DNA from: Nocardia puris
Lineage (GTDB): Bacteria > Actinomycetota > Actinomycetes > Mycobacteriales > Mycobacteriaceae
Length of the DNA: 64,000 nt
Direction of reading: 5' to 3'
NCBI RefSeq assembly: GCF_003315035.1
Contig: NZ_QNRE01000017.1
Location: 97,640 to 161,639 of the forward strand
This document shows, in pieces, positions 27,171-36,496 of the stretch. A program made the translations under genes and the position numbers. The notes beneath the pieces were generated by a model that was not told the origin of the DNA, ran no database searches, and saw nothing but the letters and a program-made list of their open reading frames with translations. Position 1 is the stretch's first letter. The number at the start of each line of letters is the position of its first letter.

Positions 27171-27764
27171 CTAGGTGGTGCCGCACGCGGTCAGCACGCA
27201 GGTCGCCGCGTCGAGCAGCGTCCGCTCCAGCAGCTCTTCCGGCACGCCGGGCATGAACTCGTCCGAGGCCAGCGCCACCCCCAGCACCTCCAGCGCGGCG
27301 GCCGCGCGCACCCGCGCCTCGTCGGTGGGATCGGGACCGCCGAGCCATTCGCGCAGCTTCTGGCTGGTGTCCAACAGGTCCGGGAAGCGGTCGCCCATCG
27401 CGTTGAAGACGGCGACGGTGTCGCGCACGCACAGCGCGCCCGCGTTGCGGTGGCGCAGCAGGCCGCGCAGATAGTTGCGCAGGACGGTGCGCACGCCGTC
27501 GGCGTCGTAGGGGACGGCGTCGATGTCGTCCACCACCGAGCGCATGTGATCGACGATCGGATCGATGATCGCCATCAGCAGATCCAGCTTCGAGGGGTAG
27601 TGATAGTACAGCGAGGCCTTTGTGATTCCCACCGCATCCGCGACCTCACGCAGGCTCGTCTGATCGAATCCTTTATTCCCGAAGAGCTTCACGGCGGCGT
27701 CGCGAATCGCGATTTTTGTCCCGCTACCTGCGATAACGCTCTCGGATGCGCTCGGTCCGGCCAT
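27171..27764 (-). CDS. TetR family transcriptional regulator
   Basis: A 197-aa protein with the TetR HTH at residues 20-65 (AAVKLFGNKGFDQTSLREVADAVGITKASLYYHYPSK) and an all-helical ligand domain. It is divergent from the mmpL pair, and a palindrome in the shared 200-base intergenic region is a likely autoregulatory operator. It is probably a repressor of mmpL and of its own operon with Rrf2 and the ABC genes. The ligand may be an MmpL substrate such as a fatty acid; that is inference. Confidence 0.9.
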   Translation of the reverse strand: MAGPSASESVIAGSGTKIAIRDAAVKLFGNKGFDQTSLREVADAVGITKASLYYHYPSKLDLLMAIIDPIVDHMRSVVDDIDAVPYDADGVRTVLRNYLRGLLRHRNAGALCVRDTVAVFNAMGDRFPDLLDTSQKLREWLGGPDPTDEARVRAAAALEVLGVALASDEFMPGVPEELLERTLLDAATCVLTACGTT

Positions 27765-27846
27765 AGGACGATCCTCTCACCAACTGCGCGTGGGTCTCAC
27801 GCTGCCACCAAAATTGAGGTTGTCCCTCCACTTAACCCCCGGGTAG

Positions 27847-27870
27847 TCTACCTACCGCACGGTAGGCAGA
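27847..27870. promoter_or_regulatory. TetR-type operator between tetR and mmpL
   Basis: Inverted repeat TCTaCCTACCG-CA-CGGTAGGcAGA: seven perfect inner base pairs, one mismatch, then three more. It lies 83 bases upstream of the tetR start and 98 bases upstream of the first mmpL start. Palindromes with CTACCG/CGGTAG arms are typical TetR-family operators in actinobacteria. Confidence 0.7.
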
Positions 27871-27967
27871 AAACGGAAGTGGAGGCGGGACCGGCAGGGC
27901 ACCCCGCGAGTGCTGTCTACGGGCCATGAACCAGCACGTCACCAGACCCCACTAGGAGTAACCCCTC

Positions 27968-30259
27968 GTGTCCGTCTACCTCTATAGATTCGGAAAGTTC
28001 GCTTTCCGCCGGAAATGGATAGTGCTTCCGGTCTGGCTAGTCCTGTTCGTGCTCCTCGGCGGCCTCGGCGCGCAGCTGAGCAAGCCGATGAGCAACGACT
28101 TCAGCATGCCCGCACTGCCGTCCGAGCGCGCCAACGAAATCCTCGACCAGCACTTCCCCGGCATGTCGGCCGCCTTCCAGTTCGACGCCGTCACCGGCAC
28201 CTACGTGATCGGCGCGCCCGAGGGCCAGAAGCTGACCGACCCGGCCAACCGTGCGGCCGTGCAGGCGTTCATCGGCAAACTGAGCCAGCTCGACATCGTC
28301 GACCACGCCGAACCGCTCGACAACCCCATCTACGTGGCCGAACAGATGGGCTGTCTGGACAACCGCGACCCGTCCACGTGCAGTGGCGCGCCGCTGAACG
28401 TGCTGGGCGACAACCCCGACACGGTCGCGGTGCTCAGCGTCCCGTTCACCATCCCCACCTTCACCGACATCACCGAAGAGCACCGCGAGACCGCCTATGA
28501 CGTGGGCGCCGACGCGCGGGCCGCCGGCCTGCAGGTGGAGCTGAGCGGTTCCATCGCGCAGGTCGCCGAGCAGCCGGGCGGCACCGCCGAGCTGATCGGC
28601 ATGGGTGTGGCGCTGGTGGTCATGATCGTGGCGTTCGGCGCGATCGTCGCCGCGTTCGTGCCGATCGTCACCGCGATCTTCGGCCTCGGCGCGGCCATGT
28701 CGGTGATCATGCTCGGCACCTCGGTCATCGAAGTGCCCAGCTTCACCACGTTCCTGGCGACCATGATCGGCATCGCGCTGTCCATCGACTACGCGCTGTT
28801 CATCGTGTCCCGGTACAAACACGAACTCGTCGTGCAGGATTCACCCGAGGAGGCCGCCGGCACCGCGCTCGGCACCGCCGGCTCGGCCGTCGTCTTCGCG
28901 GGCCTCACCGTCATCATCGCCCTCGGCGCGCTCAGCATCGTCGGCGTCGAGTTCCTCACCTTCATGGGTCTGGGTGGTGCGATCGCCGCGGCGTTCGCGG
29001 TGATCACGGCCATCACGCTGATGCCCGCCCTGCTCGGCGCGTTCGGCCGCTTCCTGTTCAAGCCGAAGCTGCCGCTGGTCGCCAAGCACGACCCGGAGGA
29101 CGACACCGCCGTCACCCTGGGCATGCGCGTCGCGCGCCTGATCGGCAAGGCGCCGTGGGCCGCGCTGGCCCTGAGCGTCGTCCTGCTGGGCGCGCTCGCC
29201 GCGCCCGCCGCCGGCCTGCAGCTGGGCCTGCCGGGCGAGGACAGCATGCCGAAGGACTCGACCGTGCGTCAGGCCTACGAGCTGCGCACCGAGGGCTTCG
29301 GTGAGGGCAGCAACGGCGTGCTCAATATCGCGGTCGACCTCAGCCAGGTGCCCTCGGAGCGCCGCGAGGAGGCGGTGACCGCGCTGCGCGACAAGCTCGC
29401 GGCCTACCCCGATATGGACTACGTCACCGCGCCGACGTTCAACGAGGACCAGTCGGGCGCCATCCTCGACGGCGTGCCGAAGGCGGGGCCGAACGACCAG
29501 GCCACCAAGGACCTGGTGCGCGACGCCCGCGACGCCGAAGCCGAACTCAATGCGGCGTACGGCATGGAGTACGGCATCACCGGCTCCACCGCCATCTACG
29601 CCGACGTCGACCACGTGCTGCTCAGCAAGATCGCGCCGTACCTCGCGATCGTGGCGGGCGCGGCGTTCGTGCTGCTGATCCTGGTGTTCCGCTCGATCCT
29701 GGTGCCGCTCACCGCGGCGCTCGGCTTCCTGCTCTCGGTGGCGGCCACCTTCGGTGCGACCGTGCTGATCTTCCAGGAGGGCGCGCTCGGCCTGATCGCC
29801 GATCCGCAGCCGATCGTCAGCTTCATGCCGATCATGCTGATCGGCTTGGTGTTCGGCCTGGCCATGGACTACCAGGTGTTCCTGGTGACCCGCATGCGCG
29901 AGGAATACGTGCACGGCGAATCGCCGAAGGACGCGATGGTCAAGGGTTACCACCACGGCGCCCGTGTGGTCACCGCCGCGGCCATCATCATGATCTCGGT
30001 CTTCGGCTCGTTCCTGCTGGAAACCGACGTCACGGCCAAGTCCATGGGCTTCGCGCTGGCGGCGGGCGTGCTGTTCGACGCGTTCATCGTGCGCATGGTG
30101 CTGATTCCGGCACTGCTGGTGATCATGGGCAAGTGGTCGTGGTGGATGCCCAAGTGGCTCGACCGCATCCTGCCCGACATCGACGTCGAGGGCACCAAGC
30201 TGCGCGAGATCCAGCAGCGGTCCGTCGAATTGACGAAGGATCCGGTGCCGGTCGGCTGA
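27968..30259 (+). CDS. MmpL family RND transporter, first of tandem pair
   Basis: A 763-aa protein, GTG start with TAGGAG upstream. Typical MmpL layout: one helix near the N-terminus (WIVLPVWLVLFVLLGGLG), periplasmic porter domain, helices 2-6 (about residues 205-365) with IALSIDYALFIVSRYKHE, a second periplasmic domain, and helices 8-12 with GLAMDYQVFLVTRMREE. The Asp-Tyr pairs in both motifs are the proton-relay residues. It exports lipids or siderophore-like compounds across the inner membrane. No mmpS partner is adjacent. A strong terminator separates it from the second copy. Confidence 0.92.
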   Translation: MSVYLYRFGKFAFRRKWIVLPVWLVLFVLLGGLGAQLSKPMSNDFSMPALPSERANEILDQHFPGMSAAFQFDAVTGTYVIGAPEGQKLTDPANRAAVQAFIGKLSQLDIVDHAEPLDNPIYVAEQMGCLDNRDPSTCSGAPLNVLGDNPDTVAVLSVPFTIPTFTDITEEHRETAYDVGADARAAGLQVELSGSIAQVAEQPGGTAELIGMGVALVVMIVAFGAIVAAFVPIVTAIFGLGAAMSVIMLGTSVIEVPSFTTFLATMIGIALSIDYALFIVSRYKHELVVQDSPEEAAGTALGTAGSAVVFAGLTVIIALGALSIVGVEFLTFMGLGGAIAAAFAVITAITLMPALLGAFGRFLFKPKLPLVAKHDPEDDTAVTLGMRVARLIGKAPWAALALSVVLLGALAAPAAGLQLGLPGEDSMPKDSTVRQAYELRTEGFGEGSNGVLNIAVDLSQVPSERREEAVTALRDKLAAYPDMDYVTAPTFNEDQSGAILDGVPKAGPNDQATKDLVRDARDAEAELNAAYGMEYGITGSTAIYADVDHVLLSKIAPYLAIVAGAAFVLLILVFRSILVPLTAALGFLLSVAATFGATVLIFQEGALGLIADPQPIVSFMPIMLIGLVFGLAMDYQVFLVTRMREEYVHGESPKDAMVKGYHHGARVVTAAAIIMISVFGSFLLETDVTAKSMGFALAAGVLFDAFIVRMVLIPALLVIMGKWSWWMPKWLDRILPDIDVEGTKLREIQQRSVELTKDPVPVG

Positions 30260-30277
30260 TCGCCCGGCCGCCGGACC

Positions 30278-30312
30278 GAGGGCCCCGCACTCACCTCGAG
30301 TGCGGGGCCCTC
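30278..30312 (+). terminator. Terminator between the two mmpL genes
   Basis: Perfect 15-bp inverted repeat (30278-30292 / 30298-30312), 20 bases after the first mmpL. It implies that the second mmpL has at least partly independent transcription. Confidence 0.85.
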
Positions 30313-30486
30313 GCCGCTCCGGGCGGGATTCTTGATCTCGCGTCCGGGACACAGCAGACTCGAGGTGTTCGACTCTCAGCTCGGTAGCCCGTCGCCGCGG
30401 CGACGGCATGTTCGTCCGCGCGGGCGGTCGCCCCGCGCGTCCGTGACCCGCAACGGCTCGACCCGATCACCCGCGAGGAGAACCCT

Positions 30487-32772
30487 GTGTCCGTCTATCT
30501 GTACCGGTGGGGGAAGTTCGCCTTCCGCCGGAAGTGGATCGTCCTACCGGTATGGCTGCTGCTGTTCGTGCTGCTCGGCGCACTCGGCAACGAGCTGAAG
30601 AAGCCGATGAGCGACGACTTCAGCCTGCCGAACCTGCCCTCGGAGCGGGCGACGCAGATCCTGGACGAGCACTTCCCCGGCATGTCGGCGGCCTTCGAAT
30701 TCGACGCCGTCACCGGGACGTACGTGATCGGCGCGCCCGCCGGGCAGAAGCTCACCGACCCCGCCAACGAGGAGGCGGTGCGCGGGCTGATCGAGCAGTT
30801 GAATCGGCTCGGCATCGTCGACCACGCGAAACCGCTGGTCGATCCGGTCGAGGCGGCACGCGAGATGGGCTGTGTCGGCGGTGAACCCGACGTCTCGGTG
30901 TGCAGCGCCGCGCCGCTGAACGTGCTCGGCGACAACCCCGAGACCGTCGCGGTGATCAACGTGCCGTTCACCATCGCGGGCTTCACCGATATCACCGCCG
31001 AGGACCGCGAGGCCGCCTACGACGCGGGCGAGACCGCGCGCGCCGCCGGACTCACCGTCGAACTGAGCGGCTCCATCGCGATGGAGCAGGAGGCACCCAG
31101 CGGCAAGTCCGAGATGATCGGCATGGCGGTGGCGCTGGTGGTGATGATCGTGGCGTTCGGCGCCATCGTCGCGGCGTTCGTGCCGATCTTCACCGCGATC
31201 ATCGGGCTCGGCGCGGCCACCTCGCTGATCTTCCTCAGCACCTCGGTGCTCTCGATCCCCAGCTTCACGACGTTCCTGGCGACCATGATCGGCATCGCGC
31301 TGTCCATCGACTACGCACTGTTCATCGTCTCCCGGTACAAACACGAACTCGCCGTGCAGGATTCACCCGAGGAGGCCGCAGGCACCGCGCTCGGCACCGC
31401 CGGCTCGGCCGTCGTGTTCGCCGGTCTCACCGTGATCATCGCCCTGGCCGGACTCGCGATCGTGGGCGTGCGGTTCCTGACCTTCATGGGTCTGGGCGGT
31501 GCGGTCGCGGCGGCATTCGCCGTGCTGGTGGCGCTCACGCTGATGCCCGCGCTGCTGGGCGCGCTGGGCAAGTACCTGTTCAAGCCGAAGCTGCCGTTGA
31601 TCGCGCAGCACGATCCCGAGGACGACACCGTCGTCACCAACGGCATGCGCGTGGCGCAGGTGATCGGCAAGTTCCCCGCCGTCACGCTGGTGCTCAGCAT
31701 CGTGGTGCTCGGCCTGCTCGCCGCCCCCGCGGCCGGCCTGCAACTCGGCCTGCCCGGCGAGGATTCGCTGCCGCCCGACACCACCGTCCGCAAGGCGTAC
31801 GAGTTGCGGACGGAGGGGTTCGGCGAGGGCAGCAACGGCGTGCTCAACGTCGCGGTCGACCTCGGCGACGTGCCCGCCGAGCGCCGCGCGGAAGCGCTCA
31901 CCGCCCTGCACGACCAGCTCGCCGCCTACCCCGACATGGACTACGTCACCGAGCCGACGCTCAGCGAGGACGGCCGCGGCGCCATCATGGACGGCTACCC
32001 GAAGGCGGGTCCGAACAACCAGGCCACCAAAGACCTGGTACGCGACGCCCGCGACGCCGAGAGCGGACTGCGCGACGAGTACGGGATCGAGTACGGCATC
32101 ACCGGCACCACCGCCATCTACGCCGATATCGACCATGTGCTGCTCAGCAAGATCGTGCCGTACATGGCGATCGTGGCGGGCGCGGCGTTCGTGCTGCTGA
32201 TCCTGGTGTTCCGCTCGATCCTGGTACCGCTGACGGGCGCGCTCGGCTTCCTGCTGTCCATGGCGGCCACCTTCGGCGCGACCGTGCTGATCTTCCAGGA
32301 GGGCAAGCTCGGGCTCATCGACGACCCGCAGCCGATCGTCAGCTTCCTGCCCATCATGCTCATCGGTCTCGTGTTCGGCCTGGCCATGGACTACCAGGTG
32401 TTCCTGGTGACCCGCATGCGGGAGGAATACGTGCACGGGAAATCGCCCACCGAGGCGATGGTGCACGGGTATCACCACGGCGCCCGCGTGGTGACGGCCG
32501 CGGCGATCATCATGATCTCGGTGTTCGGCTCGTTCATCCTGGAGACCGATCAGACCGCCAAATCCATGGGTTTCGCGCTCGCGGCGGGCGTGCTGCTGGA
32601 CGCCTTCATCGTACGCATGGTGCTGATCCCGGCGCTGCTGGTGCTGCTGGGCAAATGGGCGTGGTGGCTGCCCGCCTGGCTGGACCGGATCGTCCCGGAT
32701 ATCGATGTCGAAGGGGCGAAGCTGCGCGAGTTGCGGGAGCGGGGGAAGGAACCGGTGACCGCACCGGTGTAG
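30487..32772 (+). CDS. MmpL family RND transporter, second of tandem pair
   Basis: A 761-aa paralogue of the preceding gene; most positions are identical by eye across both domains, including SIDYALFIVSRYKHE and GLAMDYQVFLVTRMREE. GTG start with GAGGAG upstream. Differences concentrate in the first periplasmic domain (for example the region following MGCV) and the C-terminal tail (GKEPVTAPV). That pattern fits a tandem duplication with divergence of the substrate-facing domain. A terminator follows at 32844. Confidence 0.92.
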   Translation: MSVYLYRWGKFAFRRKWIVLPVWLLLFVLLGALGNELKKPMSDDFSLPNLPSERATQILDEHFPGMSAAFEFDAVTGTYVIGAPAGQKLTDPANEEAVRGLIEQLNRLGIVDHAKPLVDPVEAAREMGCVGGEPDVSVCSAAPLNVLGDNPETVAVINVPFTIAGFTDITAEDREAAYDAGETARAAGLTVELSGSIAMEQEAPSGKSEMIGMAVALVVMIVAFGAIVAAFVPIFTAIIGLGAATSLIFLSTSVLSIPSFTTFLATMIGIALSIDYALFIVSRYKHELAVQDSPEEAAGTALGTAGSAVVFAGLTVIIALAGLAIVGVRFLTFMGLGGAVAAAFAVLVALTLMPALLGALGKYLFKPKLPLIAQHDPEDDTVVTNGMRVAQVIGKFPAVTLVLSIVVLGLLAAPAAGLQLGLPGEDSLPPDTTVRKAYELRTEGFGEGSNGVLNVAVDLGDVPAERRAEALTALHDQLAAYPDMDYVTEPTLSEDGRGAIMDGYPKAGPNNQATKDLVRDARDAESGLRDEYGIEYGITGTTAIYADIDHVLLSKIVPYMAIVAGAAFVLLILVFRSILVPLTGALGFLLSMAATFGATVLIFQEGKLGLIDDPQPIVSFLPIMLIGLVFGLAMDYQVFLVTRMREEYVHGKSPTEAMVHGYHHGARVVTAAAIIMISVFGSFILETDQTAKSMGFALAAGVLLDAFIVRMVLIPALLVLLGKWAWWLPAWLDRIVPDIDVEGAKLRELRERGKEPVTAPV

Positions 32773-32843
32773 CCAAACGCCTTCGGCGTATCGCCTGGCA
32801 GTAAGCGCCAGTGCCGCATGTGTGGACTGTGGTCTGGTTCGAG

Positions 32844-32880
32844 CGGGCCCCGCACGTTTCGTGCGGGGCCCGAATTCTTT
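32844..32880 (+). terminator. Terminator after second mmpL
   Basis: Perfect 13-bp inverted repeat CGGGCCCCGCACG / CGTGCGGGGCCCG with a TTT loop, followed by AATTCTTT. The stem resembles that after the first mmpL. Confidence 0.85.
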
Positions 32881-32960
32881 GTCCGCGGACGATTTCCGTA
32901 CGAACCGCTCACGCGCTCGCCCCGGCGGGGCGACATGTGTCGCTGCCGGGTTGCCCGGCC

Positions 32961-33206
32961 TCATTCACTGGGTTGTGGCAATTGGCATTCATTCACTTTC
33001 GGATTGAGTCCCATGTAATTCAGCGGACCGGCCACGGCCGAGAGCGCGATCGTGGCGAATCCGGCGCAATTGATCGGCCCACTGGTGAAATAGTTCCGCT
33101 GACCTGCGGCAAGCATGCCGATGGCCAACCACACCAGGATCAGCAGGCTCAGCACCCGCATCCCGGTATCGCGCGCAGCCCGCCCGGGTACCACTCGCTC
33201 GCGCAT
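32961..33206 (-). CDS. Small membrane protein, paralogue A
   Basis: 81 aa from ATG 33206 (GGAAG upstream) or 66 aa from ATG 33161. One clear transmembrane helix (LSLLILVWLAIGMLAAG), then a conserved soluble tail NYFTSGPINCAGFATIAL, AGPLNYMGLNPKVNECQLPQPS. The same protein recurs at 36130-36330 on the same strand. It is a conserved actinobacterial family of unknown function with two conserved cysteines. The two copies bracket the three-gene type VII-like operon. Confidence 0.72.
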   Translation of the reverse strand: MRERVVPGRAARDTGMRVLSLLILVWLAIGMLAAGQRNYFTSGPINCAGFATIALSAVAGPLNYMGLNPKVNECQLPQPSE

Positions 33207-33565
33207 GATCATCGCTTCCTTCCACACCTTGCGTATGGACTGGAATACCCGTATGCCCTGCGGTTACTCGACGCCGGGCAGGCAACGATTGCGGCGCCAT
33301 TTCGCAACGCCGGGCAGATCCCCCGCTCAGCGCCCGCAAACGCGGGAACGCCACGCCGGGACCGCATTTCGCGACAGGCCGACCGTTATCGAGCCGATAC
33401 CGCGGGTTCGCGCGGTCGGCGGTGGGGAATCCCGGTGAGTTCCGGCACCTCGACAGCTCCCGATCGCCCCGATTGACGTGCGATACCGGTGGCCCTACAG
33501 TCGGCCCCCATGAGTCTCGAAACGCGGGGGGCGAGCTCCGCCATGTTCCACCCAGGCACCAGTTG
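33207..33565. other. Intergenic region upstream of type VII-like operon
   Basis: About 360 bases between a minus-strand small gene and the plus-strand operon. The promoters of both probably lie here, but I see no clear hexamers, terminator or RNA. Short frames opening at 33422 and 33510 are not supported. Confidence 0.4.
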
Positions 33566-34369
33566 ATGGACCGCCGGCTACGTCAGCGCTATCGCCAGAT
33601 GAACCCCCTCGCCCGCCTCGGCATCGCCGCGGGCGCCTTCGCGGTGGTCGCGGGCGCGGTGGTGTGGGTGGGGAACCCGAACCTGGAGTCGCAGGGATCC
33701 GGCCCGGCCACGACCGGGTGGACGGCGCCGACCGAGCCCGGCACCACGACCACCGCGGCTCCGCCGCCACCCGGCTTTCCGACGATGGACTTCCCACCGC
33801 CGATGTCGAAGGCCCCCGAAGGGCAGCCCCAGCCGGTGCCGACCAAGTTCGGACTCACCTACAGCGTGCCGTCGAGCGAACACTGGCAGGCGACGAACGA
33901 CGCGGTCCTGGGCTGGTCCGACCCCGACGGCAGCAGCATCGCCACCTACGGCGCGGGCAGCCGATACCGCCACACCTACTGCCCGGACGTCAAGGGCGCC
34001 GCCCTGGCGCGGGTCGGCGTGACCGGCCGCAACGCCGTCGACATCGACACCGCCGCCCGCGAGGAGGTCGCGAAGGCCGAACGGATCTTCAGCGACAAGT
34101 CCGGCCGCAAGCCGCAGGTGGAACTGCGCGGGCCCGTGTCGTTCGAGGTCTCCGCACGCCCCGCCGTGCGCTACACGGCGGTCCTCACCGACATACCGAA
34201 AGAAACGTCCTGCGACCCGGACCAGGCGCACTTCGATATCGTCGCCACCTCCGGATACGCCTCGGCCGAAGTGGTGTTGCTGATGGTCGAACAGCACCGT
34301 GGTCTGCCGGACGCACTGCCGGACGACGACGTCGAAGCGATCATTGCGTCGCTGCGCAAGACCGAGTAG
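33566..34369 (+). CDS. Single-pass anchored exported protein, first gene of type VII-like operon
   Basis: 267 aa from ATG 33566. A basic start (MDRRLRQRYRQMNPLARLG) leads to one helix (IAAGAFAVVAGAVVWVG), then a Thr/Pro linker (TTTTAAPPPPGFPTMDFPPP) and a globular domain of about 190 residues (PTKFGLTYSVPSSEHWQ, YGAGSRYRHTYCPDVKG, two cysteines). The topology suggests an outward-facing soluble domain. It resembles membrane-anchored proteins encoded beside type VII secretion substrates in Nocardia. 20 bases separate it from the next gene. Function unknown. Confidence 0.65.
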   Translation: MDRRLRQRYRQMNPLARLGIAAGAFAVVAGAVVWVGNPNLESQGSGPATTGWTAPTEPGTTTTAAPPPPGFPTMDFPPPMSKAPEGQPQPVPTKFGLTYSVPSSEHWQATNDAVLGWSDPDGSSIATYGAGSRYRHTYCPDVKGAALARVGVTGRNAVDIDTAAREEVAKAERIFSDKSGRKPQVELRGPVSFEVSARPAVRYTAVLTDIPKETSCDPDQAHFDIVATSGYASAEVVLLMVEQHRGLPDALPDDDVEAIIASLRKTE

Positions 34370-34389
34370 ATCCGTACGGGGAGGGAATC

Positions 34390-35607
34390 ATGGAAGAGTT
34401 CTGGGCACGACCGAGCGAGATCGCCGGCCTGAGCAAGCTGGTCGACGATCTCGGAAACGACAGCGCCACCATCGCGACATTCATCGGCGAGAACTGCCAC
34501 CCGGAAGGTGAGCTGTTCACCGGCGTGATCATCAGCGATCTGCTCACACCCTTCAACGGCCTCGCCAATACGTTCAAAGTCCGGATGTCCGATATCGGGA
34601 CACACAACAAGAGCACCGCCGTCGAACTGAACAAGACCGCCTGGATGTACCACGACCAGGACCAGCGGAACTACGCCGCGCTCAACGCCCACACCAGCGA
34701 CGTGCCGGGCGCGACGCCCGGCGACCCCGGCCCGAACGTCGAGCGACAGGGCCAGACCGCCCCGTACGGCGCCGCCACCCAGTACCCGAAGCCGGAATCC
34801 ATCACTCTCAACCCGCCGACGGTCAATCAGGAGGACACCGCCGGGCTGATCGGCGAGGTCGCGCCCTGGCTCAACGACGTCAACGAATCCATCAAGAGCG
34901 TCACGCGCATGGCGGGCAACGAGGTCGATCCGCTGGTCTGGGTGTTGAAACCGATCGAAGGCAACTGGAACGAAGTCCGCCGGATCGGCGAGTCCTACAA
35001 GGTCGCGGGCAACGCCATGGAGGCGACCGGGAAGAACCTGGAGAACGGCGTCAAGCTCGTCGGCGAACATTGGAATGGCAAGGCCGCCATCTCCTTCGAG
35101 CAGAATTGGGCCCAGCGCCAGATCGCCGCCATGAAATGGGAGGGGCCGGTCGGCCGGGTGCTGGCCGATGTAGCGGGCAAACTGGCCGACGAGATTCGCG
35201 CGGGCATCAAAACCGCCCTCACCAAGCTCAAGGAGATGCTCGAGGACTATATCGACGTCAAGAGCGTCAAAGGCATCTTCAAGAACGTGATCAAGCGGGT
35301 GCCGGGCCTCGGCCAGATCGTCGAGGTGGTGGATCTGGGCCACAAGATCTACACGATCGTGACCGCGGTGAAGGACATCGTGGACAAGATCGAGGAGACG
35401 AAGAACCGGCTCAAAGAATTCCTGGAGTTCCTGAACAATCCGACGCAGGTGGTCGCGCAGAAGCTGGAGGAGAAGGTGCAGCCCGCGCTGCGCACCGCAG
35501 CGGTCGCCAACGACCTGAAGGAGATCTCGAAGGTCAACAGCACGCTGGAGCGGCCGCGCGAGAGCTACGAAGTGGGTACCGGCAACCAACCGTGGGAGAA
35601 CGGATGA
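34390..35607 (+). CDS. WXG100-like, putatively type VII-secreted protein
   Basis: A 405-aa, largely alpha-helical protein with no signal peptide or membrane helix. A GEHWNGKAAISFEQNW segment near residue 225 carries the W-x-G turn between two long helices (about 160-290), as in WXG100/PPE-type substrates. The rest is amphipathic helices and a charged coiled-coil tail (KIEETKNRLKEFLEFL). The N-terminal 90 residues start EEFWARPSEIAGLSKLVDDLG. Likely a secreted substrate or effector handled by the anchored protein upstream and the small protein downstream. This is inference; no ESX core gene is in the window. Confidence 0.6.
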   Translation: MEEFWARPSEIAGLSKLVDDLGNDSATIATFIGENCHPEGELFTGVIISDLLTPFNGLANTFKVRMSDIGTHNKSTAVELNKTAWMYHDQDQRNYAALNAHTSDVPGATPGDPGPNVERQGQTAPYGAATQYPKPESITLNPPTVNQEDTAGLIGEVAPWLNDVNESIKSVTRMAGNEVDPLVWVLKPIEGNWNEVRRIGESYKVAGNAMEATGKNLENGVKLVGEHWNGKAAISFEQNWAQRQIAAMKWEGPVGRVLADVAGKLADEIRAGIKTALTKLKEMLEDYIDVKSVKGIFKNVIKRVPGLGQIVEVVDLGHKIYTIVTAVKDIVDKIEETKNRLKEFLEFLNNPTQVVAQKLEEKVQPALRTAAVANDLKEISKVNSTLERPRESYEVGTGNQPWENG

Positions 35608-36077
35608 ATCCCCGGTGGGGGAGCATGCGCGAACCGAACGTCGATCCGGCGATCGAGGCGGCGGCAAAACGCGTGCTCGACAGCGTGGACGACCTGCGCA
35701 CCGTGCGCATGCGCGTGGAGAACATGGACGTCTCGGCGATCTTGAACGAACCGACGCTCGTCACCGAGGCGTTGATGTTCGAATTCGCCGCCCTGCCCTA
35801 CGCCTCCCCCGCCTTGCGCGAATACGCGCAGCGGGTCCACGCGGGTGAATGCCGCTGGCCCGATATCGAATCGCTGGTGCACCCGCTGCCGCCGGAGGTC
35901 GTGGATCTCAAATCCTCGCCGCGTTTCATCTGGCCGTGGGATCCGCGCGACAATCCGCCGCCGCCTCCCCCACCGCCGCCGCTCGCGCCGCGTCCGGCCG
36001 ATCCCGGCGTCGTCGGCCCCAGCGATTGGCCGGACGATTTCGACGACTATCCGGGCGAGAAATCCTGGCTGGTCTGA
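35604..36077 (+). CDS. Proline-rich small protein, third gene of type VII-like operon
   Basis: 157 aa. Its ATG overlaps the stop of the preceding gene (ATGA). An N-terminal helical region (about residues 1-105; AKRVLDSVDDLRTVRMRVENM) is followed by a poly-proline linker (NPPPPPPPPPLAPRP) and an acidic end (WPDDFDDYPGEKSW). Tight coupling suggests a chaperone, immunity or partner protein of the WXG100-like protein. Family not recognised. A terminator follows at once. Confidence 0.6.
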   Translation: MNPRWGSMREPNVDPAIEAAAKRVLDSVDDLRTVRMRVENMDVSAILNEPTLVTEALMFEFAALPYASPALREYAQRVHAGECRWPDIESLVHPLPPEVVDLKSSPRFIWPWDPRDNPPPPPPPPPLAPRPADPGVVGPSDWPDDFDDYPGEKSWLV

Positions 36078-36090
36078 CCCGGCGAAAGAC

Positions 36091-36118
36091 GCGGCCGGGA
36101 ACTCACGTTCCCGGCCGC
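36091..36118. terminator. Bidirectional terminator of type VII-like operon
   Basis: Perfect 12-bp inverted repeat GCGGCCGGGAAC / GTTCCCGGCCGC with a TCAC loop, between the operon and the convergent small membrane gene. Confidence 0.82.
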
Positions 36119-36129
36119 GCGCTCACGTC

Positions 36130-36330
36130 CTACGGACTCGGTTGCGGCACATTGCAATCCGCGATCTTCGGGTTCACGCCCATGTAGTTGAGCGGGCCCG
36201 CGATCGTGGTGACCGCGATGGTGCCGAAGCCCGCGCAGTTCACGGGGCCGCCGTCGAAGTATCCGCGCTGCACCGCGGCCACGACGCCGATCAGCAGCCA
36301 GATCAGGACGATCGCACTACCTATTCTCAT
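36130..36330 (-). CDS. Small membrane protein, paralogue B
   Basis: 66 aa from ATG 36330 with GGGAG six bases upstream. One helix (IVLIWLLIGVVAAVQ) and the tail YFDGGPVNCAGFGTIAV, AGPLNYMGVNPKIADCNVPQPS. It shares the AGPLNYMG core, both cysteines and the PQPS end with the gene at 32961-33206. A conserved actinobacterial family of unknown function. Confidence 0.8.
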   Translation of the reverse strand: MRIGSAIVLIWLLIGVVAAVQRGYFDGGPVNCAGFGTIAVTTIAGPLNYMGVNPKIADCNVPQPSP

Positions 36331-36496
36331 GTGTCACTCCCAAGCGGTCGGCGCCACGACCCTTTGCCCGCCGCGCGCGTTCCGCGTTCCGATATCGGCG
36401 GTATACCCGGAATTCCGGGTTTCACCGGGGGATGTGCCCGGTGGGCGGTGGGATGTTGGGAAAAGTGGGGACCCCGGAGGTCACCTTGATCATGAA

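Noticed and set aside
27926..27955. Nine-codon upstream ORF (MNQHVTRPH) whose stop overlaps the mmpL Shine-Dalgarno
   Set aside because: No Shine-Dalgarno of its own; could easily be chance.
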